A stretch of 64,000 bases of DNA from Nonomuraea wenchangensis. Its GTDB lineage: Bacteria > Actinomycetota > Actinomycetes > Streptosporangiales > Streptosporangiaceae. Shown here piece by piece: positions 33,819-43,035 of the stretch. The stretch covers positions 1-64,000 of the forward strand of contig NZ_FOHX01000026.1 in the NCBI RefSeq assembly GCF_900111685.1. The letters are read 5' to 3'. The notes below the pieces were generated by a model. That model ran no database searches. It was not told the origin of the DNA and was given only the letters and a program-made list of their open reading frames with translations. Position 1 is the first letter of the stretch. Each line of letters begins with the position of its first letter. A program made the position numbers and the translations under genes.

Positions 33819-35440
33819 CCACCACGACCACCCCCAGGCCGGGGCTCGCCGCGCGGCTGACCGCGCTCACCAAGGTGGTCGAGGTGGGCGCGGGCCGGCT
33901 CGACAAGAAGCTGCTCGACGAGGCGACGGCGCTGCTGCAGCGGGCCGGCGAACGCCTCAAGCTCTCCTCCGAGCACACCGTCGTCGCGCTCGCGGGCGGC
34001 ACGGGCAGCGGCAAGTCGTCGTTGTTCAACGCCATCTCGGGGCTGGAGCTGTCGCCCACAGGCGTACGCCGGCCGACCACCGGCCGCACGCACGCCTGCG
34101 TGTGGGGGGAGGACGGTTCCGCGCCGCTGCTCGACTGGCTGCAGATCCAGTGGCGGCACCGCTTCTCCCGGGCCAGCGCGCTCGACAAGGGCGACACCCA
34201 GCTCAACGGGCTCGTCCTGCTCGACCTGCCCGACCACGACTCGATCAGGGCGCTCACCGACACCGAGGCCGACCGGCTCATCGGCCTGGCCGACCTGGTC
34301 GTGTGGGTGCTCGACCCGCAGAAGTACGCCGACGCCTCCACCCACCGGCGCTACGTCACCGAGCTGGCGGGGCACGACGCGGTCACCGTGTTCGCGCTCA
34401 ACCAGGCCGACAAGCTCGCCACCGAGGAGCTGGCCGAGCTGCTCATCGACCTCAACGACCTGCTGCGCCGCGAAGGCGTCGAGCACCCGAGCGTGGTGCC
34501 GACCTCGGCGGTCACCGGGCGGGGCGTCGAGAGCCTGAAGAGCGTCATCGCCACCGCCGTCTCCCGCCGCCGCGCCGCGATCCAGAAGCTGGAGGCCGAC
34601 CTGCAGCGGCTGGAGCAGCGCATCGCCGAGACCATGCCGCTCGGCGAGTCACTGTCCGCGCCCGCCTCCGTGGACGAGGCCCGCCGCATGGGCCTGACGG
34701 ACGCGCTGTGCGACGCGGTCGGCGTCCCGGCGGTGGGCGAGGCCATGGAGAACGTCTACGCCGAGCGTTCCGGCAAGTGGGTGGGGTGGCCCTACCCGCG
34801 CTGGATCGACAGGTTCCGCGCCGACCCGCTGAAGAGCCTTCGGCTGGAGGACGTCAGCGAGGAGATCCGCGGGATCACGACCGGCTCGGTGAGCGCGCAG
34901 TCGGCCGAGGTCGCCAACGCGGTGCACGCCCTGGCCGACGGTCTGTCCATGAACATGCACCCCGTGTGGCGCACCGCCGTCCGGCAGGCGGCGAAGTCGC
35001 GGGCCAAGCAGCTGCCCAAGGCGCTGACCGAGGACCTGACGGAGGTGGCCCCCCGCCTCGACCACGTGCCCGGCTGGTGGTGGGCGCTCAAGGTGTGGCA
35101 GTACGCGCTGGTGGCGGCGTTCCTGGCGGGCGTGGTCTGGCTGGCGGCCGGGCTGCTCATGCCGGGCTCGCTGCCGTCGTCGCTGGAGCTGCTGGGCGAC
35201 AGCGCGACGCTGCCGTGGGTGGGCCTCATGATGGCCTCGGTGCTGGGGCTGGGCGTCCTGTCCGGCATCGCGGCCCGCAACTTCGTGGAGCTGGGGGCCT
35301 CGCGGGAGCGCGAACGCCTCGAACGCGAGATGCGCCGCCGGGTCGCCGCCGTGTCGGCCACGATGGTCGTCGAGCCCGTCGAACGCGAGCTGGCCCGCCA
35401 CCACACGTTCTACACGGCGCTGCGCGACCTGTCCGCCTGA
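33815..35440 (+). CDS. membrane dynamin-like GTPase (DynA/DynB type)
   Basis: 541 residues. The GTPase domain begins near 50: G1 GGTGSGKSS at about 58-66, switch RRPTTGRTH, G3 LLDLPDHDS and G4 ALNQADK. A helical middle precedes two membrane helices near 430-455 (YALVAAFLAGVVWLAAGLL) and 468-488 (VGLMMASVLGLGVLSGIA), which anchor it at the membrane. The tail is cytosolic and basic. ATG overlaps the first GTPase stop by 4 bp, so the two proteins are probably made in fixed ratio and co-assemble at septa. Confidence 0.85.
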   Translation: MTTTTTPRPGLAARLTALTKVVEVGAGRLDKKLLDEATALLQRAGERLKLSSEHTVVALAGGTGSGKSSLFNAISGLELSPTGVRRPTTGRTHACVWGEDGSAPLLDWLQIQWRHRFSRASALDKGDTQLNGLVLLDLPDHDSIRALTDTEADRLIGLADLVVWVLDPQKYADASTHRRYVTELAGHDAVTVFALNQADKLATEELAELLIDLNDLLRREGVEHPSVVPTSAVTGRGVESLKSVIATAVSRRRAAIQKLEADLQRLEQRIAETMPLGESLSAPASVDEARRMGLTDALCDAVGVPAVGEAMENVYAERSGKWVGWPYPRWIDRFRADPLKSLRLEDVSEEIRGITTGSVSAQSAEVANAVHALADGLSMNMHPVWRTAVRQAAKSRAKQLPKALTEDLTEVAPRLDHVPGWWWALKVWQYALVAAFLAGVVWLAAGLLMPGSLPSSLELLGDSATLPWVGLMMASVLGLGVLSGIAARNFVELGASRERERLEREMRRRVAAVSATMVVEPVERELARHHTFYTALRDLSA

Positions 35441-35619
35441 CCTCGCGCCTTCCTCCCGGCCACGGGTGGGGGCGTGAGCGGGGGGCGTGCGCCCTTCGCC
35501 CGAACGCCTCCATCCACAGAATCCCGTTCGCCCGCCCGTGGCCGCCGCCGTCTGCGGCACCTTGTCACCAGGCCGCGGGCACCCCGCCCGCCGCCGTCCG
35601 CAGCAGGGGAAGGCACAGG

Positions 35620-36177
35620 ATGAACGACATCTACATCACGCTCACCGGCAACGTCGCAGCAGAGCCCAGGCAATACACCTTCGAGGACGGCCTCAGGGTC
35701 ACCTCGCTGAGGGTGCTCACCTCACATCGCTACTTCGACAAGAAGACCGGCCAGTGGACGGACGGCGACCGCGTCTGCTTCACGGTCCGCTGCTGGCGCG
35801 CCCTCGGCGACAACGTCGCCACGTCCGTACGGGCCGGGCAGCCCGTCGTGGTGTCCGGCAGGCTGCGCATCCGCGAGTTCGGCCCGGAGGGCGACCGCCG
35901 TTTCATGCCGGAGATCGAGGCCAGCGCCGTGGGCCATGACCTGCGCTGGGGCACCGGCGCCTTCACCAAGCCCGAGCGGGGCGGCGGCACGACCTCGATG
36001 AGCAAGGAGATGCGCGACCGCCTCGACGAGGAGACCCAGGACTGGGCCATGGCCACGCGCCCCGGCCGCGCCTCTTCGCCCAACGTACGCATCCTCGGCG
36101 CCCCCGACCAGGAGCAGCCCGACCTCTTGGACGACGACACCGAGACACACACGACGGAGGAACGAGCGGCAGCCTAG
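35620..36177 (+). CDS. ssbB: single-stranded DNA-binding protein, SsbB-like
   Basis: 185 residues from ATG at 35620. The OB fold covers about 1-110 (DIYITLTGNVAAEPRQY, RVCFTVRCWRALGDNVATSV, VVVSGRLRIREF). The C-terminal tail is acidic but ends EERAAA and lacks the DDxxPF tip used by the main SSB to recruit partners, as in the second actinomycete SSB. SsbB in Streptomyces affects chromosome segregation during sporulation, which fits the neighbouring dynamins. It is separated from them by 179 bp. Confidence 0.85.
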   Translation: MNDIYITLTGNVAAEPRQYTFEDGLRVTSLRVLTSHRYFDKKTGQWTDGDRVCFTVRCWRALGDNVATSVRAGQPVVVSGRLRIREFGPEGDRRFMPEIEASAVGHDLRWGTGAFTKPERGGGTTSMSKEMRDRLDEETQDWAMATRPGRASSPNVRILGAPDQEQPDLLDDDTETHTTEERAAA

Positions 36178-36220
36178 CCCGGCTACTGCTGTGTGGCGCG
36201 GGGCTGACGTACGGGCAGGC

Positions 36221-36303
36221 CGGCAGCGTGCCACCCGGGCTGGCCACCGCGCCCGGCAGCGTGCAACCCGGCCCGGCCACGCGCGCCAGCGTGCGACCTG
36301 GCC
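36221..36303. repeat. three imperfect copies of a ~30-33-bp direct repeat
   Basis: The core CGGCAGCGTGCNACCCGGSC occurs at 36221 and 36254, with a diverged copy near 36284 (GCCAGCGTGCGACCTGGCC). It lies in the gene-free stretch 36178-36922. Frames across it read as RQRAT repeats but lack coding signals. Confidence 0.6.
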
Positions 36304-36379
36304 GAGCTGCGCGGGCCAGGTGGCACGGGCCGGGTTGGGCGGGCCAGCCTGCGCAGTCCCGTTCGCCGTGTCCCGTCAG

Positions 36380-36494
36380 CCGGTCGCATTCGCCGGTCCT
36401 GTCCCCCGGTCCTGTCCCCCGGTCCCGTCAACCGGCCCTGCCAACCGGTCCGCCCCCGGTGCCGTCTGCCGGCTCCGTCCACCGGTCCCGTTCG
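36380..36494. repeat. tandem array of a degenerate 13-bp unit (about nine copies)
   Basis: Units of consensus CCGGTCCYGTCNN start at 36380, 36393, 36406, 36419, 36432, 36445 (11 bp), 36456, 36469 and 36482. The period of 13 is not a multiple of three, which argues against coding. The remaining parts of the 745-bp gene-free stretch 36178-36922 hold the 33-bp repeats and an AT-richer end (36740-36922) that should contain the promoter of the GGDEF gene. I see no gene in it. Confidence 0.7.
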
Positions 36495-36922
36495 CTGGGT
36501 GCGTTGGCGTGGGCCGGTTCGCGCGAGAGCGGCGGGCGGCGGCGGGCGGAGGGCGACAGCGGGCGGCGTACGGCTGCGGGTATGGAACGCCCTGACCCGC
36601 TCCCAGGCGGACAACCGGCCGTTCAGGCAGGGGCCGCCGCCGAAGGAGCGGGGGGAGATGGGCGGGGAAAGCTGGGGGAGGGGGGGCATCGGCCAGGCCC
36701 GTTCCTTCACCCCGAGGGCGGCCGATCACGTGTTCACCAGCATTAAATCCCGAGAGAGCATCTATCAGGTCCAGATGACGCCCCGCACCATGGCTGCTCC
36801 TTTCCGGCACGGCCCGCTCCCGGAGTGAGCAGGCACGGTCCATGCCAACGTATAGGTTCCCATCGCACAACGCACACTCCGCAATTATTGTGTTACACAT
36901 CGTTAGTTAGGGAGGAGACGAG

Positions 36923-38449
36923 ATGGCGGCGACCAGTCACGCCTCGATCCAGCCTCGCCACGGTGTGTCAACACTGGTCGGCCGCTGGCCGTTGCTCGGG
37001 CAACGCCGGGCGCTCGTGATCTACCTGGCCGCGATGGTCGCCCTCGACCTCGTCGCGATCACGGTGTTCGCGGTAACACTGGACTTCCGGTGGCCGGACG
37101 TCTACACCTTCGCCGCTCTCATGGGCTGCGGCGCGGTCTGCATCGAGGCGACCCGGCGGCTCGGCGTGCCGGCCGGAGTCTCACGCGACCTGCTGTCGGC
37201 CTGGTGGTTGCCGGTGGCGCTGCTCCTGCCGCCGCTCTACGCGCTGTTCGCGCCGATCGTCCTGCAGGCGCTCCTACAGGTACGGGTCCGGGCGACCGTC
37301 CTCTACCGGCGGGTCACCAGTGCGGCCGCCATCGGCCTGGCGGGATGCACGGCTTCGGTGCTGTTCCATCGTTTCGTCGCGGAGCCGGGGCTGCTGTCGC
37401 AGGGGAGCGGACCGCCGATCATCTTCGCGGTCTTGGCCGCCGTCCTCTTCGCGCTGCTCAACATCGCCCTCATCGCCATCGCAGCCCTGACCGCCGAGCC
37501 GGACATGGGCTGGCGCGAGGTCCTCTGGGACAAAGAGAGCCTCCTGCTCGACATCGTCGAGTTGTGTCTGGGCATCTCCGTCGCGATCGTCTGCGGGCTC
37601 AACCTGGCCCTGCTCCTGCTCGCCCTGCCGCCTGTCGTCCTGCTGCAACGCAGCCTGCTGCACGCTCAGCTCCAGGCGGCGGCGCGCACCGACGCCAAGA
37701 CCGGGCTGCTCAACGCCGCCGCCTGGCATCGCGAGGCCGACATGGAGATCGTCCGGGCGCGGCGCACGGGCGCGAGTCTGGCCCTTCTGATCATCGACAT
37801 CGACCATTTCAAACGCGTCAACGACGCCCACGGTCACCTGGCCGGCGACCAGGTGCTCGTCGGGGTGGCGTCCACGTTGCGCGGCCAGCTTCGCGAGTAC
37901 GACGTGGTGGGCCGCTTCGGCGGCGAGGAGTTCGTGGTGCTGCTGCCGGGCGCCGACGCCCACGAGGCCCGCCGTGTCGCCGAGCGCCTGCGCACCCGCA
38001 TCCGCCATCTGGCCGTCCCCGCCGATGACACCCTGATCAGGGTCACCGTCTCGACCGGCGTGGCTCTGATGTACGTCCACGGCGACGACCTCATCGAGTT
38101 GCTGGCCGCTGCCGACCTGGCTCTCTACCGTGCCAAGGAGCTGGGCCGCGACCGTGTCTGCGTGTCCGTCATCCAGCCCCAGCCCGGCTCCCCGCCCGAC
38201 GAGCAGCCCCATCCGGAGCCCCATCCCCTCCCCGAGCCCGGTCCGCATCCACACCCCGAGATCCCGCCTCAGTCCCAATCCCAGATCCAGGCCCCGTCCC
38301 TGCCTCTGTCTCCCTCGTCGCCTCCTCAGGCTCTGCCTCGATCGCAGTCCCAGCCCCAGCACCAATTCGACCCCGACTCCGCCCCTCGTCTCGGCCCTGA
38401 CCTCGACCCTCCGCCCCTGCCCGGATCTCAGCCCCAGCCCCAGCCCTAG
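36923..38449 (+). CDS. membrane diguanylate cyclase (GGDEF) with Pro/Gln-rich tail
   Basis: 508 residues. About six membrane helices fill residues 25-235 (ALVIYLAAMVALDLVAITVFAV, WWLPVALLLPPLYALFAPIVL and others), a MASE-like sensor. The GGDEF domain is about 250-415 with DIDHFKRVND, active site RFGGEEFVVLLP near 332-336 and an inhibitory I-site REYD exactly five residues before it. It should make c-di-GMP, which controls development in actinomycetes. The last ~90 residues are Pro/His/Gln/Ser low complexity (QPHPEPHPLPEPGPHPHPE). ATG has AGGGAGGAG upstream. Confidence 0.9.
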   Translation: MAATSHASIQPRHGVSTLVGRWPLLGQRRALVIYLAAMVALDLVAITVFAVTLDFRWPDVYTFAALMGCGAVCIEATRRLGVPAGVSRDLLSAWWLPVALLLPPLYALFAPIVLQALLQVRVRATVLYRRVTSAAAIGLAGCTASVLFHRFVAEPGLLSQGSGPPIIFAVLAAVLFALLNIALIAIAALTAEPDMGWREVLWDKESLLLDIVELCLGISVAIVCGLNLALLLLALPPVVLLQRSLLHAQLQAAARTDAKTGLLNAAAWHREADMEIVRARRTGASLALLIIDIDHFKRVNDAHGHLAGDQVLVGVASTLRGQLREYDVVGRFGGEEFVVLLPGADAHEARRVAERLRTRIRHLAVPADDTLIRVTVSTGVALMYVHGDDLIELLAAADLALYRAKELGRDRVCVSVIQPQPGSPPDEQPHPEPHPLPEPGPHPHPEIPPQSQSQIQAPSLPLSPSSPPQALPRSQSQPQHQFDPDSAPRLGPDLDPPPLPGSQPQPQP

Positions 38450-38729
38450 GCCGGGTTTCGGCCTCAGCATCGGGCCCGGTCTCAGGCCCAGAGTGAGCGT
38501 CAGATTTCGGTTCAGCCCCAGGTCCAGGTCCGTTCTCTTCCTCGGCCCGAGGTCTGCGAGCTGCCGTCGGAGGAGGGCGCTCGAACTCAACAGGTGTCCC
38601 TCCTGTCTCCGAAGACCTCCGCTTCCGTCAGGGCATCGCGTACGTGCCGTCGGGGGTGCGGAGCAGGGAATTCGGGGCGGTGGGGAGGAGCGGCGGAAGC
38701 CTGGGTCAGGAGCCCCTAAGCTAGGGGGC
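38450..38729. other. gene-free interval continuing the low-complexity tail sequence
   Basis: The CAG/CCC-rich repetitive pattern of the GGDEF tail continues for about 90 bp past its stop. The rest shows no gene. The end holds an inverted repeat just before ettA. Confidence 0.5.
38713..38727 (+). promoter_or_regulatory. inverted repeat overlapping the ettA ribosome-binding site
   Basis: CCCCTA-AGC-TAGGGG is a perfect 6-bp inverted repeat ending 2 nt before ATG at 38730. The GGGGG arm is the only SD candidate, so the hairpin, if formed, would hide it. A -10 role for TAAGCT is an alternative. Confidence 0.45.
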
Positions 38730-40394
<1,665 letters not shown>

Positions 40395-40432
40395 CGAGCG
40401 GCAGCGCGCCCGGCACCCCCCGGGTCGTACGT

Positions 40433-40480
40433 GAAGCGGCAGGCGCCGGTTCCCCCCTTGGGACTGGCGCCTGCCGCTTC
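40433..40480 (+). terminator. strong hairpin terminator after ettA
   Basis: GAAGCGGCAGGCGCC (40433-40447) pairs perfectly with its complement (40466-40480), a 15-bp stem with an 18-nt loop, followed by GTCGTTT. It lies 38 bp after the ettA stop and may also serve the convergent MFS gene. Confidence 0.85.
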
Positions 40481-40512
40481 GTCGTTTCAGGCGGTAGGCG
40501 AGTAGGAAGGGG

Positions 40513-41826
40513 TCAGCCTTCCGCCTTCAGGGCCACGTTGACGGGGGTCCGGGTGGTGCGCCGCCAGGGGCCGTTGAACATCAGGATCGCGGGGACGAAC
40601 AGCACGAGGCAGCCGAGCGCCACGTACAGCCAGGTCTGCCAGCCGGTGGCCTCGACGACGCGCGGGATGACGAGCAGCCCGACCACCGCGATGCCCTTGG
40701 ACAGGAAGCCGAACAGGCCCCACGCGGTGCCCTGCAGGCGCGGGTCGGCGTCCTCGGCGTCCTCGGAGTAGTTCGCCATCCACGGCGCGTACGCCACGCC
40801 GAGCGAGCCGCCGAGCAGCGCGCCGACGACCATGAGCGTCCCGGAGGAGACCTCGGGCCGGCCGAGGAGCACGGCGAGGAAGGCGGTGACGAGCACGGCG
40901 GCGATCGTCCCCCCGAGGGTGAACGGCTTGCGGAGCTGGAGCCGGTCGGACAGGCGGCCGGTGACGATGAGCGTGATGAGGTTGAGGCTCCAGAACGCGG
41001 CCATGATCGTGGACGCCTCCGCGCTGCTCACGCCGAGGGCGCCGACCAGCATGGTCTGCCCGAACAGCGACAGCGTGATGTAGAGGACCAGCCACAGCGA
41101 GATGCCGACGACGTGCGCCCAGATGTTGGGCCGGGAGAACAGCGCCGAGATGCGGGCCGGCCGCGTCACGTCCACGGCCTCGGTGGCGGCGCGCTCGGTG
41201 TGCTGGATCCTGGCCCGCAGTTCGGGGGAGAGGTCGGCGATGTTGAGCGCGATGACGATGGAGATGACCAGCGAGAAGCAGCCCATGATGACGAACTGCG
41301 AGCGCCAGGAGTCGTTGAAGATCGGCAGGGTCCAGCCGGCGACGGCGGCGGCCAGGAAGTTCGCGCCGACCGGCCCCCATGTCCAGAACCCGAACGCCTG
41401 CGCCCGGCCGAGCCGCGGGGAGAAGTCGCGGATCAGCGGGGCCGTGCTGGCCATCGCCACGCCGTCCACGAAGGCCAGCACGATCCTGGCGATCAGCAGG
41501 TCGCGTGGGCTGTGCACGAGCGTCATGGCGAAGCAGCACACGGCGGTCAGCGCCATGAGCGGGATGAGCAGCCGCACTCGGCCCACCCGGTCGGTGAGCC
41601 GGCCGCCGAGGATGGAGGCGATCGCGCCGGCCACGGCCGCCGCGCCGGACACGGCGCCGTACGTGGCGAGCGTCATGTCCAGGTCTTTCAGCAGCAGCGG
41701 GACGACGGGCGCGATCTGCCCTTCGTAGGAGCCGATGAGGATGGCCAGGACGGCCATGGTGAGGATCTTCATGCGCCGGGCGCCGGTCGGGTACTCGTCG
41801 AGCTCGCGGACGTAGGACAGCCTCAT
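40513..41826 (-). CDS. MFS transporter, CTAGAAT-regulon
   Basis: 437 residues with 12 membrane helices. The MFS loop 2-3 motif GGRLTDRVGRVRLL and GRLSDRLQLRKPF in the second half fit a solute porter of the aromatic-acid/metabolite type. ATG at 41826 has GAAAGG upstream, and a CTAG-rich operator lies 39 bp before it. Likely imports the substrate of the acyl-CoA pathway encoded to its right. That role is inferred from co-regulation. Confidence 0.88.
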   Translation of the reverse strand: MRLSYVRELDEYPTGARRMKILTMAVLAILIGSYEGQIAPVVPLLLKDLDMTLATYGAVSGAAAVAGAIASILGGRLTDRVGRVRLLIPLMALTAVCCFAMTLVHSPRDLLIARIVLAFVDGVAMASTAPLIRDFSPRLGRAQAFGFWTWGPVGANFLAAAVAGWTLPIFNDSWRSQFVIMGCFSLVISIVIALNIADLSPELRARIQHTERAATEAVDVTRPARISALFSRPNIWAHVVGISLWLVLYITLSLFGQTMLVGALGVSSAEASTIMAAFWSLNLITLIVTGRLSDRLQLRKPFTLGGTIAAVLVTAFLAVLLGRPEVSSGTLMVVGALLGGSLGVAYAPWMANYSEDAEDADPRLQGTAWGLFGFLSKGIAVVGLLVIPRVVEATGWQTWLYVALGCLVLFVPAILMFNGPWRRTTRTPVNVALKAEG

Positions 41827-41864
41827 GGACGGCCTTTCTGATCGGGCTGGACCCCCGCCTAGTT

Positions 41865-41881
41865 CTAGAAGCTAGCTCTAG
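41865..41881 (-). promoter_or_regulatory. operator site A of the TetR regulon (MFS promoter)
   Basis: CTAGAAG-CTA-GCTCTAG, the 7-3-7 architecture with CTAG tetramers 13 bp apart. Two more CTAGs at 41859 and 41872 make this the densest CTAG cluster, although CTAG is rare in this DNA. Confidence 0.75.
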
Positions 41882-41946
41882 AATCGGTTTCTGTGATGCT
41901 GCTCCTCACAACCGGCCTCCGTCAAGGGTGAGCCGCGGTCCGCACG

Positions 41947-41963
41947 CTAGAATGAAATTCTAG
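41947..41963 (+). promoter_or_regulatory. operator site B of the TetR regulon (VOC promoter)
   Basis: CTAGAAT-GAA-ATTCTAG is a perfect inverted repeat, 27 bp before the VOC start. TAGAAT inside it also reads as a -10 box, so a repressor would occlude the polymerase. Confidence 0.85.
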
Positions 41964-41990
41964 GATTCGACGGAGTAAGGGAGTCTCGCC

Positions 41991-42503
41991 TTGGACCTGG
42001 AACTGGACGGCCTTGAGGTGACCTTCGACCACACCGCCGTGGCCGCGCCGCGCATCAGGGACCTGCTGCCGATCTACGGCGACCTGCTCGGCGGCCGGCA
42101 TCTGGGCGGCGGGGGCGACAACCGGGTCAGCGGCTACCGCACCCTGCAGCTCACGTACGCGAACGGCGGCAAGGTCGAGCTGATGGAGCCGCTGGCGGGC
42201 TCGTCCTTCTTCGACAGCTTCTTCGAGCTCACCCGGGGCCGGGGCGGCGTCCACCACCTGAACTTCCACGTCAACGACCTGGACGCGGCCGTCGCCCGGC
42301 TCACCGCCCGCGGCTTCCGCCTGCACGGGCTCAACCGGGCCGACGCGCGCTGGCAGGAGGTGTTCCTGCACCCCAAGGAGGCGCACGGGGTGCTGATCCA
42401 GCTCGCCCAGCCGGGCTTCCGCGACGCGAACGAGCCGCGGCCGAGCCTGGAGGAGGTGCTCGCCGGGCACGGCCGTAACGGCAACGGCATCCCCAGCGCC
42501 TGA
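41991..42503 (+). CDS. VOC-family protein, methylmalonyl-CoA-epimerase-like
   Basis: 170 residues, two beta-alpha-beta-beta-beta modules. Candidate metal ligands are His in FDHTAVA, Glu in KVELMEP and His in VHHLNFHV; the last position reads LIQL, Gln where epimerases usually have Glu. Its place in an acyl-CoA gene block suggests an epimerase or isomerase step on a CoA ester. Start is TTG at 41991, with GGGAG 7 nt upstream; no ATG is suitable. Confidence 0.78.
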   Translation: MDLELDGLEVTFDHTAVAAPRIRDLLPIYGDLLGGRHLGGGGDNRVSGYRTLQLTYANGGKVELMEPLAGSSFFDSFFELTRGRGGVHHLNFHVNDLDAAVARLTARGFRLHGLNRADARWQEVFLHPKEAHGVLIQLAQPGFRDANEPRPSLEEVLAGHGRNGNGIPSA

Positions 42504-42579
42504 TCGGGCAACGGCTCCGGCCCTGCCTTGCGGGGCGATGATCGTCGTCGTGGGTCTTCCCTCTCTGGCGCGGCCAGAT

Positions 42580-42596
42580 CTAGAGTGAGATTCTAG
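42580..42596 (+). promoter_or_regulatory. operator site C of the TetR regulon (DUF35-thiolase promoter)
   Basis: CTAGAGT-GAG-ATTCTAG, one mismatch from a perfect 7-3-7 inverted repeat, 19 bp before the DUF35 start. Confidence 0.82.
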
Positions 42597-42615
42597 AACC
42601 AGATTGGGGAGGCCG

Positions 42616-43035
42616 ATGAAGCCGGCACCTAAGCCCACACCCGACACCCAGCCGTTCTGGGACGGCACGGCCGCGGGAGAGCTCAGGATCCAGCGCTGCC
42701 AGACGTGCGCGCGCCACTACTTCTACCCGCGCCCGTGCTGCCCCCATTGCGGCAGTGACCAGGTCGAATGGGTCCGGGCCAGCGGCCGTGCGACCCTCTA
42801 CTCGTACGTGATCAACCACCGCCCCGCCCCCGGCTTCGAGGACGAAGGCCCGTACGCCATCGCGGTCGTCGAGCTGGAGGAGGGCGTACGCATGATGACC
42901 AACCTCGTGGGCGTCGAGAACGTCCCCGAGAAGCTGCCGCTGGACATGGAGCTGCGGGTGGTGTTCGAGCGGCGCGGCGAGGTGTCGGTGCCCCTCTTCG
43001 AGCCCGCCGCGACGGACGCGGGAGGCGCCCGATGA
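42616..43035 (+). CDS. OB-fold/rubredoxin-like Zn-ribbon protein (DUF35), acyl-CoA binding
   Basis: 139 residues. An N-terminal helix and Zn ribbon (CQTCARHYFYPRPCCPHC, C-x2-C twice) are followed by an OB fold (LYSYVINHRPAPGFEDEGPYAIAVVELEEGVR). Proteins of this family pair with thiolase-like enzymes, as ChsH2-DUF35 does with Ltp2. ATG at 42616 is chosen over TTG at 42604 because the SD GGGGAGG falls between them, although spacing is short. It overlaps the thiolase-like gene by 4 bp (ATGA). Confidence 0.88.
   Translation: MKPAPKPTPDTQPFWDGTAAGELRIQRCQTCARHYFYPRPCCPHCGSDQVEWVRASGRATLYSYVINHRPAPGFEDEGPYAIAVVELEEGVRMMTNLVGVENVPEKLPLDMELRVVFERRGEVSVPLFEPAATDAGGAR

Noticed and set aside
36380..36494. 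Tandem repeat as a CRISPR array
   Set aside because: Units are 13 bp without unique spacers and no cas gene is near.
36191..36746. Open frames with RQRAT repeats between ssbB and the GGDEF gene
   Set aside because: No SD, no codon bias and a 13-bp repeat period that breaks frame; treated as non-coding repeat.
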